This document shows positions 8,378-16,209 of a stretch of DNA of 64,000 bases, one piece after another (the stretch's first letter is position 1; every line of letters begins with the position of its first letter). The DNA lies in the NCBI RefSeq assembly GCF_016801025.1, contig NZ_CP068983.1, positions 4,518,501-4,582,500 of the forward strand, read 5' to 3'. Both the position numbers and the translations under genes were made by a program. The DNA is from Paradevosia shaoguanensis (lineage in GTDB: Bacteria; Pseudomonadota; Alphaproteobacteria; Rhizobiales; Devosiaceae). The notes under the pieces are model-generated. The model saw only the letters and a program-made list of their open reading frames with translations. It had not been told where the DNA came from and did not search any database.

Positions 8378-8399
8378 GGAGCGGGCGTGTTCCCGCTCC
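8378..8399. repeat. Perfect 8-bp stem hairpin between two minus-strand genes
   Basis: GGAGCGGG (8378-8385) pairs with CCCGCTCC (8392-8399) around a six-base loop. No T-run follows on either strand, so it is not an obvious intrinsic terminator. A 13-base string in it (8386-8398) recurs at 46175-46187, also beside the motif ATAGGAGC or its complement. This suggests a small dispersed palindromic repeat. Confidence 0.4.
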
Positions 8400-8462
8400 T
8401 ATGGCAATGACGATTGAACCGGCGCGATTTTGATCGGGGGTGAGAAAATAGTTTGAGCGCGA

Positions 8463-8858
8463 CTAGCCGCTGTATTGTTCGTCGGTAACGTGCTCCATCC
8501 AGTCCACAACCTTGCCGTCCTGGACTTCCTGGAGCGCGATATGGGTCATGGCGGTGTTCGGGGCAGCGCCGTGCCAGTGCTTCTCGCCGGGGTCGAACCA
8601 GACGACGTCGCCGGGTCGTATCTCCTCGACCGGGCCGCCCAGGCGCTGAACTCGACCGACGCCGGAGGTGACGATCAGCGTCTGGCCGAGCGGATGGGTG
8701 TGCCAGACCGTCCGTGCACCGGGCTCGAACGTGACATGGGCGCCCTGCACGCGGTCGGGAGCGAAGGGGTTGAACAGCGGATCGATCCGGACCGCGCCGG
8801 TGAACCAATCTGCAGGCCCCTTGTTGGAGGCGCTGGTTCCAGCGCGAATGATTTCCAT
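8463..8858 (-). CDS. Small cupin-domain protein
   Basis: The 131-residue single cupin has motif 1 [14 protein letters not shown] and motif 2 [17 protein letters not shown], giving the His/His/Gln-or-Glu/His metal set. The opening [17 protein letters not shown] is typical of the small cupins that include bacterial hydroxynitrile lyases and carboxymuconolactone-type cupins. A good ribosome site (GAGGAG) lies about nine bases before ATG 8858. The substrate is unknown. A hairpin separates it from the quinone oxidoreductase gene on the same strand. Confidence 0.85.
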   Translation of the reverse strand: MEIIRAGTSASNKGPADWFTGAVRIDPLFNPFAPDRVQGAHVTFEPGARTVWHTHPLGQTLIVTSGVGRVQRLGGPVEEIRPGDVVWFDPGEKHWHGAAPNTAMTHIALQEVQDGKVVDWMEHVTDEQYSG

Positions 8859-9318
8859 GATTTCATCTCCTCGGGGTAGCCGCTTTCGAGCGACGGTCAG
8901 TTCTCGCCCGCGATGAGCACAATCGTAGGAGCCGAAGGGGTTTCAGGCAAGGAAGCCAGCTCGGCGCCGCCCTGCCTCACGCGGGGCCGAAGGCGACTGC
9001 CGATATGGTGTAAGGACGCAAGGGAACGGGCGCGGCCTGCAATACGGCGCCGAGGAAGTCCCCGGCGAAGGCGTCCGCAAGGTCATGCATTACGGCCTGG
9101 ATGGGAACGAGATCGGTATCGGCAAAAGACCTGCTGACGCCATGCGAACAAAGGCGTCCGAAAGCCAAGCATTCTGAAACTGCGATCAAATGACAGAGGT
9201 TGTGGTCGGCCAGGCCATAACATGGGGATAGTCGCCCTCAGGGCCGATCGAAACCGCCGAATCCTTTATAAAAATCAAGGAAAAATGACCTTCGACTGGA
9301 GGAAGCGGAGAAGCCTGC
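8859..9318. other. Intergenic stretch without a supported gene
   Basis: This 460-base gap holds the start signals of the cupin gene on one side and of the TauE/SafE gene on the other (GGAGGAAG lies shortly before 9319). Short open frames exist on both strands, for example 8977-9189 on the minus strand, but none shows a recognisable motif or a convincing ribosome site. I see no repeat or RNA gene in it. Confidence 0.4.
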
Positions 9319-10179
9319 ATGGAGCTATCGACGATTTCCTGGCTGTTCGCGGCCGCCTTTGGCGCCAGCGCCCTCGGTGGCGTTCTGGGTATGGCCAGCG
9401 GCATATTCATCGTACCGATTCTCACCCTTCTTTTCGGCGTGGACATCCGCGTGGCGATCGGCGCCAGCCTTGTTTCCGTCATCGCATGTTCGTGTGGAAG
9501 CGCTGCGCCGTTCCTCAAGGGACGCCTTACCAATATCCGGCTGGCCGTCGTCCTCGAGACGGCGACAACCCTCGGGGCGCTTACTGGCGTCTTTCTCGTC
9601 GGCATCGCCTCGACGTCGTTTCTCTACGGGCTGTTTGCCGTCATTCTGGCGATCTCCGCGCAACAGATGCTTGCCCGTCGACACGAGGTGGTGGACGCAA
9701 GCCCGCCGAACGTGAAGAGCTGGGCTACGGTGCTGCGTCTGCACTCTAGCGTTCCCGACCGGGTTCTGGGGAAGGACGTGCCCTATCAGGTCGGGCGCGT
9801 GCCTCTCGGTCTCGCCTTGATGTACGGGGCGGGACTGATTTCGGCCCTGCTCGGCATCGGCTCGGGAGTCCTCAAGATCCCGGCAATGGACACCGCTTTG
9901 CGGCTGCCCATCAAGGTTTCGTCGGCAACCTCCAATTTCATGATCGGGGTGACGGCCTCCGCCAGCGCCGCGGCGTACTTCGTGCGGGGGGACATAGATA
10001 TCGACATCGCCGGGCCGGTCGCGCTCGGCTCGGTCATTGGAGCGCTTGTCGGCGCGCGCGCATTGATCGGGCTTCCCGCCGACAAGCTTAGAGTCTTCTT
10101 CGTCGTCGTTCTCGCGCTACTCGCCGTCCAGATGCTTCTCAGTGCCTTTGGCATCGACATCCCAGGAGGCCCGGCATGA
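9319..10179 (+). CDS. TauE/SafE family permease (sulfite/sulfonate-type exporter)
   Basis: A 286-residue membrane protein with about eight hydrophobic segments. It shows the duplicated family signature GGVLGMASGIFIVPILTLLFG near the N-terminus and GLISALLGIGSGVLKIPAMD in the second half. The family exports sulfite, sulfoacetate or related anions. Its stop overlaps the ATG of a DUF1634 gene (ATGA at 10176-10179). That pairing is common in bacteria, but here the partner is frameshifted. It is not a close copy of the second TauE gene at 11.9 kb. Confidence 0.88.
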   Translation: MELSTISWLFAAAFGASALGGVLGMASGIFIVPILTLLFGVDIRVAIGASLVSVIACSCGSAAPFLKGRLTNIRLAVVLETATTLGALTGVFLVGIASTSFLYGLFAVILAISAQQMLARRHEVVDASPPNVKSWATVLRLHSSVPDRVLGKDVPYQVGRVPLGLALMYGAGLISALLGIGSGVLKIPAMDTALRLPIKVSSATSNFMIGVTASASAAAYFVRGDIDIDIAGPVALGSVIGALVGARALIGLPADKLRVFFVVVLALLAVQMLLSAFGIDIPGGPA

Positions 10180-10450
10180 AGCCTGCAGCAGACAATTATG
10201 AACGCCGCGAGCAGCTCATTGCCGGGCTCCTCGCTACGGCACCTGGCTCGCCTCGGCGGTTATTGCCGTGGGGATGATCCTCGGTGGCCATGACATCGTC
10301 AAAATAGGCGTCGCGCTTTTCATTTGCCTGCCTGTGGCGCGCGTGGCGCTGCTGCTGGTTATCTTCCTGGGGGAGCGCGACTATGCCTATGTGGCGATTT
10401 CGGGCCTCGTCTTGGCGATTATCGGCGCGGGAGTCTTGCTCGGCCTCTGA
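10176..10450 (+). pseudogene. DUF1634 membrane protein gene, broken by a one-base frameshift
   Basis: The frame from ATG 10176 reads MKPAADNYERREQLIAGLL and then goes out of frame to an early stop. Moving one base at about 10232/10233 restores GTWLASAVIAVGMILGGHDI and the rest of the DUF1634 sequence up to the stop at 10448-10450. The simplest explanation is loss of one C in a CTCC stretch. The restored product would be about 91 residues with two to three membrane segments. It overlaps the stop of the TauE/SafE gene, its usual partner. A sequencing error is possible. Confidence 0.75.
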
Positions 10451-10470
10451 CGTGTGAGCCGCGCCTGGCA

Positions 10471-10790
10471 CTTACCTCCATCATGGAAGATGATGCCGAG
10501 GGTATGCCGCATGCCGGAGCGGATGCGGCTCACGCCGTGGCGCAGGTTGACGCGATAATTCCCGCTGGCGCCGGCGACCGGCCGGGTCGCCGTAAAGATC
10601 CTGATGCAGGCAGTTGAAGTCATCCTGAACGTACTGGAGGGTCGAGGCGACACCAGTTGCGCGAGATGTTGGCCGCACCGTAAGCCGCCAGCCTCTGAGG
10701 CAATTCGTGCATTGCGGTAATGGCACGCAACAATCCTCCGACGAGCACTCTCATCGCCAATCTCCGCTACCGAAGACGTTGGCGCGATAA
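10471..10790 (-). pseudogene. Remnant of a 2OG-Fe(II) oxygenase gene
   Basis: Two minus-strand pieces in different frames match parts of one alphaproteobacterial 2-oxoglutarate/Fe(II) oxygenase family. One ends in DDFNCLHQDLYGD (10586-10639), with the iron-binding HxD. The other, starting at 10584, contains NYRVNLRHGVSRIRSG and then RHTLGIIFHDGG. The jelly-roll core that should lie between them is missing, so the gene has an internal out-of-frame deletion at about 10585. Fainter upstream pieces (RHYRANVFGSGDW near 10760-10790) may be its N-terminus. It cannot encode an active enzyme. Family assignment comes from remembered consensus, not a search. Confidence 0.6.
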
Positions 10791-10937
10791 TGCCTGTGCG
10801 ATTGGCTCGCGATAAGACTGGTTATCTGAAGAGTATGGTCGGATGCCTGGTGAAGTCGCGCCAGGCCGAAGCAGAAAGCAAAAAGGCTCTCCGAAGAAAG
10901 CCTTGAGAACGCCGCATCGATGCCAGCCAAATGGCAG

Positions 10938-11030
10938 TGGCGGAGAGGAAGGGATTCGAACCCTCGAGACAGTTCATCACCATCTGCGCCCTTAGCAGGG
11001 GCGTGCCTTCGACCACTCGGCCACCTCTCC
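10938..11030 (-). tRNA. tRNA-Ser (anticodon GCT)
   Basis: On the minus strand the acceptor strand GGAGAGG (from 11030) pairs with CCTCTCC (10942-10948), followed by a discriminator G and an encoded CCA. The anticodon stem CGCCC/GGGCG encloses the loop CTGCTAA, giving anticodon GCT (codons AGC/AGT). There is a long variable arm of the class II type, and the T-loop reads GGTTCGAATCC. The total of about 93 bases is right for tRNA-Ser. Confidence 0.96.
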
Positions 11031-11136
11031 GGCACGGGTGGGTATAAGGGATATCCTCGCGAGCGCAAGGGGGTTTGTGGCGGGAAAAGGAAATTGCCGT
11101 GGACTGGCGGGGGGCTCGCTGCCGCGGCGTAACGGA

Positions 11137-11169
11137 AAGAGGCGGCGGGAGGGTGTCCCGCCGCCTCTT
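11137..11169 (-). terminator. Strong hairpin after the minus-strand gene at 11173
   Basis: A perfect 14-bp stem (11137-11150 with 11156-11169) with a five-base loop lies four bases beyond the stop of the Glyoxalase_8-like gene. The tail on the minus strand (TCCGTT) is only weakly T-rich, so the call rests on position and stem strength. Confidence 0.65.
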
Positions 11170-11172
11170 GGT

Positions 11173-11613
11173 CTAAGAGCGGATGATGCGCATCTGCGGC
11201 TCGCCGTCGCCGGTTCGGGCCGGGGAGATGCCATAGACGTCGACCGTCGAGGTCACCCGCTGGCGGAAGGCCGAGAAGAGCTCGGATTTGACCACGTCTA
11301 CGGGCTCGTCGAACTTGATGGTCACCTGGTAGTGCCGCATGTCCGAAAGCAGGTTGACGCCGATCACCAGGCCCTTGAAGGGCTGGCCGAGATAGAAGCC
11401 CTCTACGCGCTCGCCCACCTGGACGGGCGTCGGCACGCGTTCGGGCAAGGCCGCGCGAGCGGTGTTCCAGTCGCGATAGCCATGCGAACGGGCAACGATC
11501 TCGAGGGCGGCGCCGTGGGTGATCGCTTCACCGATACCGGCGCGCTCTTCGCGCAGGATTTTAGCTTCGGCCTTGAGACTGGCCGCGCTGACGGGGTCGA
11601 GAGAAAAAGACAT
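11173..11613 (-). CDS. Hypothetical protein with Glyoxalase_8-like N-terminal domain
   Basis: The 146-residue protein starts MSFSLDPVSAASLKAEAKIL. Its first 55 residues (ITHGAALEIVARSHGYRDWNT in the middle) resemble the small helical domain of 'glyoxalase superfamily' proteins (Glyoxalase_8 family). The second part, from about residue 65, looks like a small beta domain (GERVEGFYLGQPFKGLVIGV) with no motif I recognise. It is a single-gene unit ending at a strong hairpin, beside tRNA-Ser. No function can be given. Confidence 0.75.
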   Translation of the reverse strand: MSFSLDPVSAASLKAEAKILREERAGIGEAITHGAALEIVARSHGYRDWNTARAALPERVPTPVQVGERVEGFYLGQPFKGLVIGVNLLSDMRHYQVTIKFDEPVDVVKSELFSAFRQRVTSTVDVYGISPARTGDGEPQMRIIRS

Positions 11614-11897
11614 ATCGTCCTCACAAATGCGAAGCGGAAAGTCTCATGGGGCTCGCCTTGCCATGAACCGCCTCGAATTGAGGGTACGATCCTGAACGTC
11701 ACGCTAATCGAGCGTGGCTGGGCTTCACCTTCGGGTCTATCCCGGCGAGCGGCGGGTGCCAGCAACCTGAGCGCCATATGGCTCCGCCCGGGTCGCATGT
11801 CAACAGCTTCGCACCATCCTGCCTGCCATGCGCGGCAAACATGACTGGCTTTGCCGAGCGCTTCGGCTAGTGTGGGCGTTGATAAGGGATTGCCGCC

Positions 11898-12665
11898 GTG
11901 ACTGAATTTCTGCTTCTCGTTGCCGGCCTCCTGGGCGGATGCGTCAACACGCTCGCCGGGGGCGGCTCGTTCATCGTCTTTCCGGCGCTGATGGTCGCCG
12001 GCGTGCCGCCGGTGCTGGCCAATGCGTCCAACACCTATGCCGCCCTGCCCGGCTATGTCAGCGGCGCGGCCGGGCTCTGGAAACATCTGGGCGCCCACAA
12101 GGCGCGGCTACTCCCCTATTCCATCGTCGCCATCGTTGGCGGCTATGCCGGCGCCGAGCTCCTGCTGCATGTCTCCAACGAGCAGTTCCAGGGCGTCGTG
12201 CCGTGGCTGATGCTGTTCGCGGTCGTGCTCTTCGCCTTCGGGGCGCGCATCAACGGCTGGATCGCAGCGCATTCACGCGGGCATGGTCGGCTTGCCGTGG
12301 TTGGAGCGGTGGCGCTGTTGGGCGCGCTTGCGCTGATCTGCCTTTACGGCGGCTTCTTCAACGCGGGCCTCGGCATCCTGCTGCTCGCCTTCCTGGCGCT
12401 GGCGGGGCTCGAGGACATTCACGCGATGAATGCCCTCAAGCTCTGGATCTCATCGATCGTGGCTGCCATTGCCGTGGTGCGTTTTGCCATAAACGGCTCG
12501 ATCGATTGGTATCACGGCACCATCGCGCTCATCGGCGTGACCACGGGTGCCTATCTCGCCGCGCGCTTTGCGCACAAGGTGCCGACCAAGCTGATCCGCT
12601 GGACCGTGATCATCTATGGCAGCGGGCTGACGCTCTACTATTTCTGGGCCGCCTATTTCGGCTGA
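11898..12665 (+). CDS. TauE/SafE family permease
   Basis: A 255-residue membrane protein begins at GTG 11898. The family signature GLLGGCVNTLAGGGSFIVFPAL at the N-terminus and ICLYGGFFNAGLGILLLAFL in the second half mark the two repeats. About seven to eight hydrophobic segments are visible. Members move sulfite or small organosulfur anions across the inner membrane. Its last 13 bases overlap the convergent molybdopterin oxidoreductase gene; a functional link to that redox enzyme is possible but not shown. Confidence 0.87.
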   Translation: MTEFLLLVAGLLGGCVNTLAGGGSFIVFPALMVAGVPPVLANASNTYAALPGYVSGAAGLWKHLGAHKARLLPYSIVAIVGGYAGAELLLHVSNEQFQGVVPWLMLFAVVLFAFGARINGWIAAHSRGHGRLAVVGAVALLGALALICLYGGFFNAGLGILLLAFLALAGLEDIHAMNALKLWISSIVAAIAVVRFAINGSIDWYHGTIALIGVTTGAYLAARFAHKVPTKLIRWTVIIYGSGLTLYYFWAAYFG

Positions 12666-14755
12666 GAGCTGGGGCGAATCCAGACCGAGCAATCGTGGAA
12701 TGCCGCGCCGCCGAAGGGCAGCGCCGGGTCTGAGCCGATGAGGGTATTGATGCCCTTGCCGCCACGATGCGAGCGGTTGGCATGAATGCCTTCCGCAATC
12801 AGCACGCCGCGCTGGATGCCCTCGAAGAAGCGGGCGGTAAGCTCGACCTCGCCACGCCGGTTGCCCAGCGTCACGGCGTCGCCGTCGGCGATCCCAAGCT
12901 CGGCCGCATCTTCGGCCCTCAGGAAGACCACGGGTTCGGGATGCCGCTTGCGCGAACCCGGCGTTTCCGTGAACGTCGAATTGAGGAAAGCACGCGCGGG
13001 ACTGGTTGCAAGGCGGAAGGGATGGTCTTCGTCCGTCGGTTCGTTCACGTCCCAATGGTCGGCGAAGCGCGGCAGGATGGCCGGGTCGCAGCCCCATTGG
13101 TAGCCCTTTTTGTCGGCGGCGCCCTGCCAGTCCGGCGCGAAGCGGTACTTGCCGTCGGGCCAGGCGAAGCCGTCGGCGAAGCGGGCCGTCTCGTCGGGGA
13201 GCGCGCGGTCGACGAAGCCTGTGACTTCGATCTCGGCCAGCTCGCCATAGCCGGACCGGCGCAGCGTTTCGGCCACCATTTCGCGATCTGAAATCTCGAG
13301 GCTCGGGTGCTCGACACCAAGCCGGCGCGACAGCTCACCCACCACCGCGAAATTGGAGCGCGCCTCGCCGGGAGCCTCTATGACCTTCGGCCCGAACAGC
13401 ACGCGGCTATGGCCGGAGCGCGTGTAATAGTCGTTGTGTTCGAGGAACATCGTCGCCGGCAGCACGATATCGGCCATGTCGGCGGTTTCGGTCATGAATT
13501 GCTCGTGGACCACCGTAAACAGGTCCTCGCGGGCAAAGCCGGCGCGAACGAGCTCCTGGTTGGGCGCGACGTTCATCGGGTTGGTGTTCTGGATGAAGAG
13601 GGCCTTGACTGCGCCGCCATTCTTGAGCGCCCGCGCATCGCCGGTGAGCACCGGACCGATCTCGGACATGTCGAGCCAGCGCACATTGGGGTCGGAAAGC
13701 TCGGCGGCGGTGATGAGCGACTTGTCCAGCGCCCAGGCGCCGCCATGGGTGTGGAACGCGCCGCCGCCGCGGTGCTGCCAGGCGCCGGTCATCGCGGGAA
13801 TCGAAAGCGCCGCATGCATATTGGTCGAGCCGTTGCGCTGGCGCGTGAAGCCATAGCCCAGGCGGAAGAAGGTGCGCGGCGTCGTGCCGACGAGCCGGGC
13901 AAAGTCCTCGATCTCGGCGACGGAAAGGCCGGTGATGGCAGAGGCCCATTCCGGCGTGCGGGTGGCGAGGTGGGCTTCGAAGTCCGGTCCGAAATCCGTG
14001 AGCCTGGCCATGTATTCGCGATCGGCAAGGTTTTCGCGCAGCAACACGTGCATCGCGGCAACTGCCAGCGCGCCATCCGAACCGGGTCGGATCATGAGGC
14101 CCATATCGGCCTGCTCCATCGTCGCCGTGCGGTAGATGTCGACCACCACGATGCGCGTGCCGCGCTCCTTGCGGGCGCGCATGGCGTGGGTCATGAGGTT
14201 GACCTGCGTGTGCACCGGGTTGGTGCCCCAGATCACCAGGCAATCGCTTTCGAGAATCTGCTCTGTGTGCGTGCCGGTCAGCCAGCCGGTGCCCGCGAGG
14301 TAGCCTGGCCAGGCCGTGCCGGTGCAGATGGTCTCGTATTGGCGGGAATAGCCACGCGCGTGGCGCAGGCGGTGGATACCATCGCGGTGCACGTGCCCCA
14401 TCGTGCCGGCGTAGAAATAGGGCCAGATCGCCTCCGGCCCGAACTCGTCTTCGATCGTGCGGAACCGCGCCACGATCTCCTCGAAGGCTTCGTCCCAGGT
14501 GATGCGCTGCCACTTGCCCTCGCCCTTGGCACCTGCACGGCGCATGGGGTGGAGCAGCCGGTTCGGATGGTGGATGCGTTCGGCGTAGCGAGCCACCTTT
14601 TCGCAGATGACACCGGCTGTATAGGGATCGTCCTTGGCGCCGCGCACCCGGCCTATCGTGTGGGCGTCGATGACCTCCACATCGAGCGCACAGGTCGAGG
14701 GGCAGTCATGCGGGCATACGGAGCGCGCGATGCGGGGCGAGGCGATTTCGTTCAT
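12653..14755 (-). CDS. Molybdopterin-dependent oxidoreductase (DMSO reductase family)
   Basis: The 700-residue protein has an N-terminal [4Fe-4S] motif with Cys14, Cys18, Cys22 and Cys51 (CPHDCPSTCA then VICEK). Molybdopterin-binding blocks follow, such as CLVIWGTNPVHTQ, IVVVDIYRT and IQNTNPMNVAPNQ. The C-terminal MopB domain is also present (LGIADGDAVTLGNRRGEVEL). There is no Tat signal, so it should be cytoplasmic. The family includes formate dehydrogenases, nitrate reductases and many uncharacterised enzymes; no partner subunit gene is adjacent, so it may act alone. It overlaps the TauE/SafE gene tail to tail by 13 bases. Confidence 0.92.
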   Translation of the reverse strand: MNEIASPRIARSVCPHDCPSTCALDVEVIDAHTIGRVRGAKDDPYTAGVICEKVARYAERIHHPNRLLHPMRRAGAKGEGKWQRITWDEAFEEIVARFRTIEDEFGPEAIWPYFYAGTMGHVHRDGIHRLRHARGYSRQYETICTGTAWPGYLAGTGWLTGTHTEQILESDCLVIWGTNPVHTQVNLMTHAMRARKERGTRIVVVDIYRTATMEQADMGLMIRPGSDGALAVAAMHVLLRENLADREYMARLTDFGPDFEAHLATRTPEWASAITGLSVAEIEDFARLVGTTPRTFFRLGYGFTRQRNGSTNMHAALSIPAMTGAWQHRGGGAFHTHGGAWALDKSLITAAELSDPNVRWLDMSEIGPVLTGDARALKNGGAVKALFIQNTNPMNVAPNQELVRAGFAREDLFTVVHEQFMTETADMADIVLPATMFLEHNDYYTRSGHSRVLFGPKVIEAPGEARSNFAVVGELSRRLGVEHPSLEISDREMVAETLRRSGYGELAEIEVTGFVDRALPDETARFADGFAWPDGKYRFAPDWQGAADKKGYQWGCDPAILPRFADHWDVNEPTDEDHPFRLATSPARAFLNSTFTETPGSRKRHPEPVVFLRAEDAAELGIADGDAVTLGNRRGEVELTARFFEGIQRGVLIAEGIHANRSHRGGKGINTLIGSDPALPFGGAAFHDCSVWIRPSSQPK

Positions 14756-14818
14756 GGGGTGGCGCGATGCGGTTGAGGTGGCGACACAGTAAAGCCCCCA
14801 CCTTTCGCATGCCAGCCC

Positions 14819-15439
14819 CTATGAGGCTTCGCGCGACGATGCCGCGGCGGCGTTGCGGCGCGCTGTGTGCTCGGCCCGCCGGGCGAGCTGCGTCGCGCCG
14901 GCCTGGTAGGGCGAGAACCGCACTTTGCTACCCTGCGCGGTATGGATGGTGACGCCGCGCCACTCACTGGTGACGCCGGCCACGTCGTGCCAGGCAATGG
15001 TCGTGCGCCGCCCGAAGGTCGAGCGGTGCTCGATATGCTGGTGGTTCCAGCGCACCCGGGTGAAGATGGAGGTAGCAGCGATGGCAAGCGCCCCTGCCCC
15101 GAACACCACGGCCAGCGTCAGGTAGAACATCATCTGCTGGGACGCCGTATGGCCGCGATCGATGAACAGCATCGCGTAGACGATCAACGCCGAGAACACC
15201 GCCAGCGCCAGCGCGCCGAACTTTTCCATTAGCGAGGGCCGCAGCTCAGTCCATTCGCCCAGCCGCACGGGATCGTCGGCCTGGAGCAGGCGCAGGGCTA
15301 GGAAAATTGCATAGGAAAAGCACACTATACCGGCCACCCGCGCCAGCGGAAGCTGGCTTACGATCGGCATATACTTGGCCACGACGAGTGCAAAAACGAC
15401 GGACAGCGCAACTGCCACTTCCTGCCATTTGATAGGCAC
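14819..15439 (-). CDS. Hypothetical membrane protein with PH-like C-terminal domain
   Basis: The start at GTG 15439 (VPIKWQEVAVAL) is supported by AGGAGA about six bases upstream, although the frame stays open further out. The 206-residue product has two pairs of hydrophobic segments (VAVALSVVFALVVAKY, VAGIVCFSYAIFLAL, then ALALAVFSALIVYAMLF and MFYLTLAVVFGAGALAI). A short soluble C-terminal region follows, with IEHRSTFGRRTTIAWHDV, resembling bacterial PH (YdbT-like) domains. No function is evident. It is not clearly linked to its neighbours. Confidence 0.65.
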   Translation of the reverse strand: MPIKWQEVAVALSVVFALVVAKYMPIVSQLPLARVAGIVCFSYAIFLALRLLQADDPVRLGEWTELRPSLMEKFGALALAVFSALIVYAMLFIDRGHTASQQMMFYLTLAVVFGAGALAIAATSIFTRVRWNHQHIEHRSTFGRRTTIAWHDVAGVTSEWRGVTIHTAQGSKVRFSPYQAGATQLARRAEHTARRNAAAASSREAS

Positions 15440-15688
15440 GAAATATCTCCTGATCCTCAAAGACCGGGTGACGCAAGCCGGCGATATTGTGATGTTCGAT
15501 GCCCCCAAATGGCCGCGAACACAGCAACGATTACAGCACCTGCAAATTCGCGCAGCTAACTTTTTCGCGATTCTTCGCAAAAGCATGGAACCCGGGAGTT
15601 TGCGCAACACCCGGGCTCCTCGTGCACAGATTCAAGTCGCTCGGAAATTGATTCCGATACTCGCGCTAACGCATTGTTTCTGTTGGCG

Positions 15689-16003
15689 TCAGGAGAGGAA
15701 TTTAAGCCCGGCGATGCCGGAAACGATGAGCGCGATACAGGCGAGGCGCGCGGCCGTCGCAGGCTCTCCGAAGAGATAGATGCCGAGCACGGCCGTGCCG
15801 ACGGTGCCGATGCCCGTCCAGACTGCATAGCCCGTTCCGACGGGCAGTTCGCGCAGCGCCAGGCCGAGCAGCAACACGCTGACTATCATCGAGACGATGG
15901 TCAGCGTCGAAGGCACGATGCGCGTGAAGCCTTCGGTGTATTTGAGGCCGATGGCCCAACCGACTTCGAAAAACCCAGCGATAACGAGGTAGATCCAGGC
16001 CAT
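15689..16003 (-). CDS. gdx: SMR-family guanidinium exporter (SugE/Gdx)
   Basis: A 104-residue protein with four membrane helices starts [16 protein letters not shown], with the essential Glu13. The signature [14 protein letters not shown] is typical of the SugE/Gdx branch rather than the EmrE multidrug branch. Gdx proteins exchange guanidinium for protons. A guanidine-II riboswitch lies directly upstream on the same strand, which strongly supports guanidinium as the substrate. The ribosome site AAAGGAG is six bases before the ATG. A single gene suggests a homodimer with dual topology. Confidence 0.93.
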   Translation of the reverse strand: MAWIYLVIAGFFEVGWAIGLKYTEGFTRIVPSTLTIVSMIVSVLLLGLALRELPVGTGYAVWTGIGTVGTAVLGIYLFGEPATAARLACIALIVSGIAGLKFLS

Positions 16004-16075
16004 GAACGACTCCTTTGGCTTCTGGAAGTCATTTCCTGCCGATGCCGAGAAGTCGGCGACCCGGATTTGACCGAA

Positions 16076-16126
16076 GCTGGGTCGTCCCAGCCGGGGAAAG
16101 GCCGTCAGGCCCCAGGGTCGTCCCTG
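16076..16126 (-). ncRNA. Guanidine-II (mini-ykkC) riboswitch
   Basis: On the minus strand two short hairpins with identical ACGA loops follow each other: CAGGG-ACGA-CCCTG (16113-16126) and GCTGGG-ACGA-CCCAGC (16076-16091), 21 bases apart. Tandem stems capped by ACGR loops are the defining feature of the guanidine-II (mini-ykkC) class. The element sits about 75 bases upstream of the start of an SMR guanidinium exporter, the classic target. Guanidine binding dimerises the loops and turns the gene on. Confidence 0.92.
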
Positions 16127-16209
16127 TGATGATGGATTTATCTAGCGAGCCAATGGCGCCAGCGGAAGCCGGTCGGGCGGCAAATCCGATATGCGCCTGA
16201 GGCAGGGAC

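Noticed and set aside
8977-9189. Possible 70-residue protein in the gap before the first TauE gene
   Set aside because: There is no ribosome site and no family pattern, and other frames in the same gap look equally open.
10451-11172. Genomic island or prophage inserted at tRNA-Ser
   Set aside because: I find no integrase, no repeat of the tRNA 3' end and no phage genes. The region shows decay only.
13307-14776. Long plus-strand frame antisense to the molybdopterin oxidoreductase
   Set aside because: The minus-strand protein has intact Fe-S and cofactor motifs. The antisense frame is Arg/Gly/His-rich shadow.
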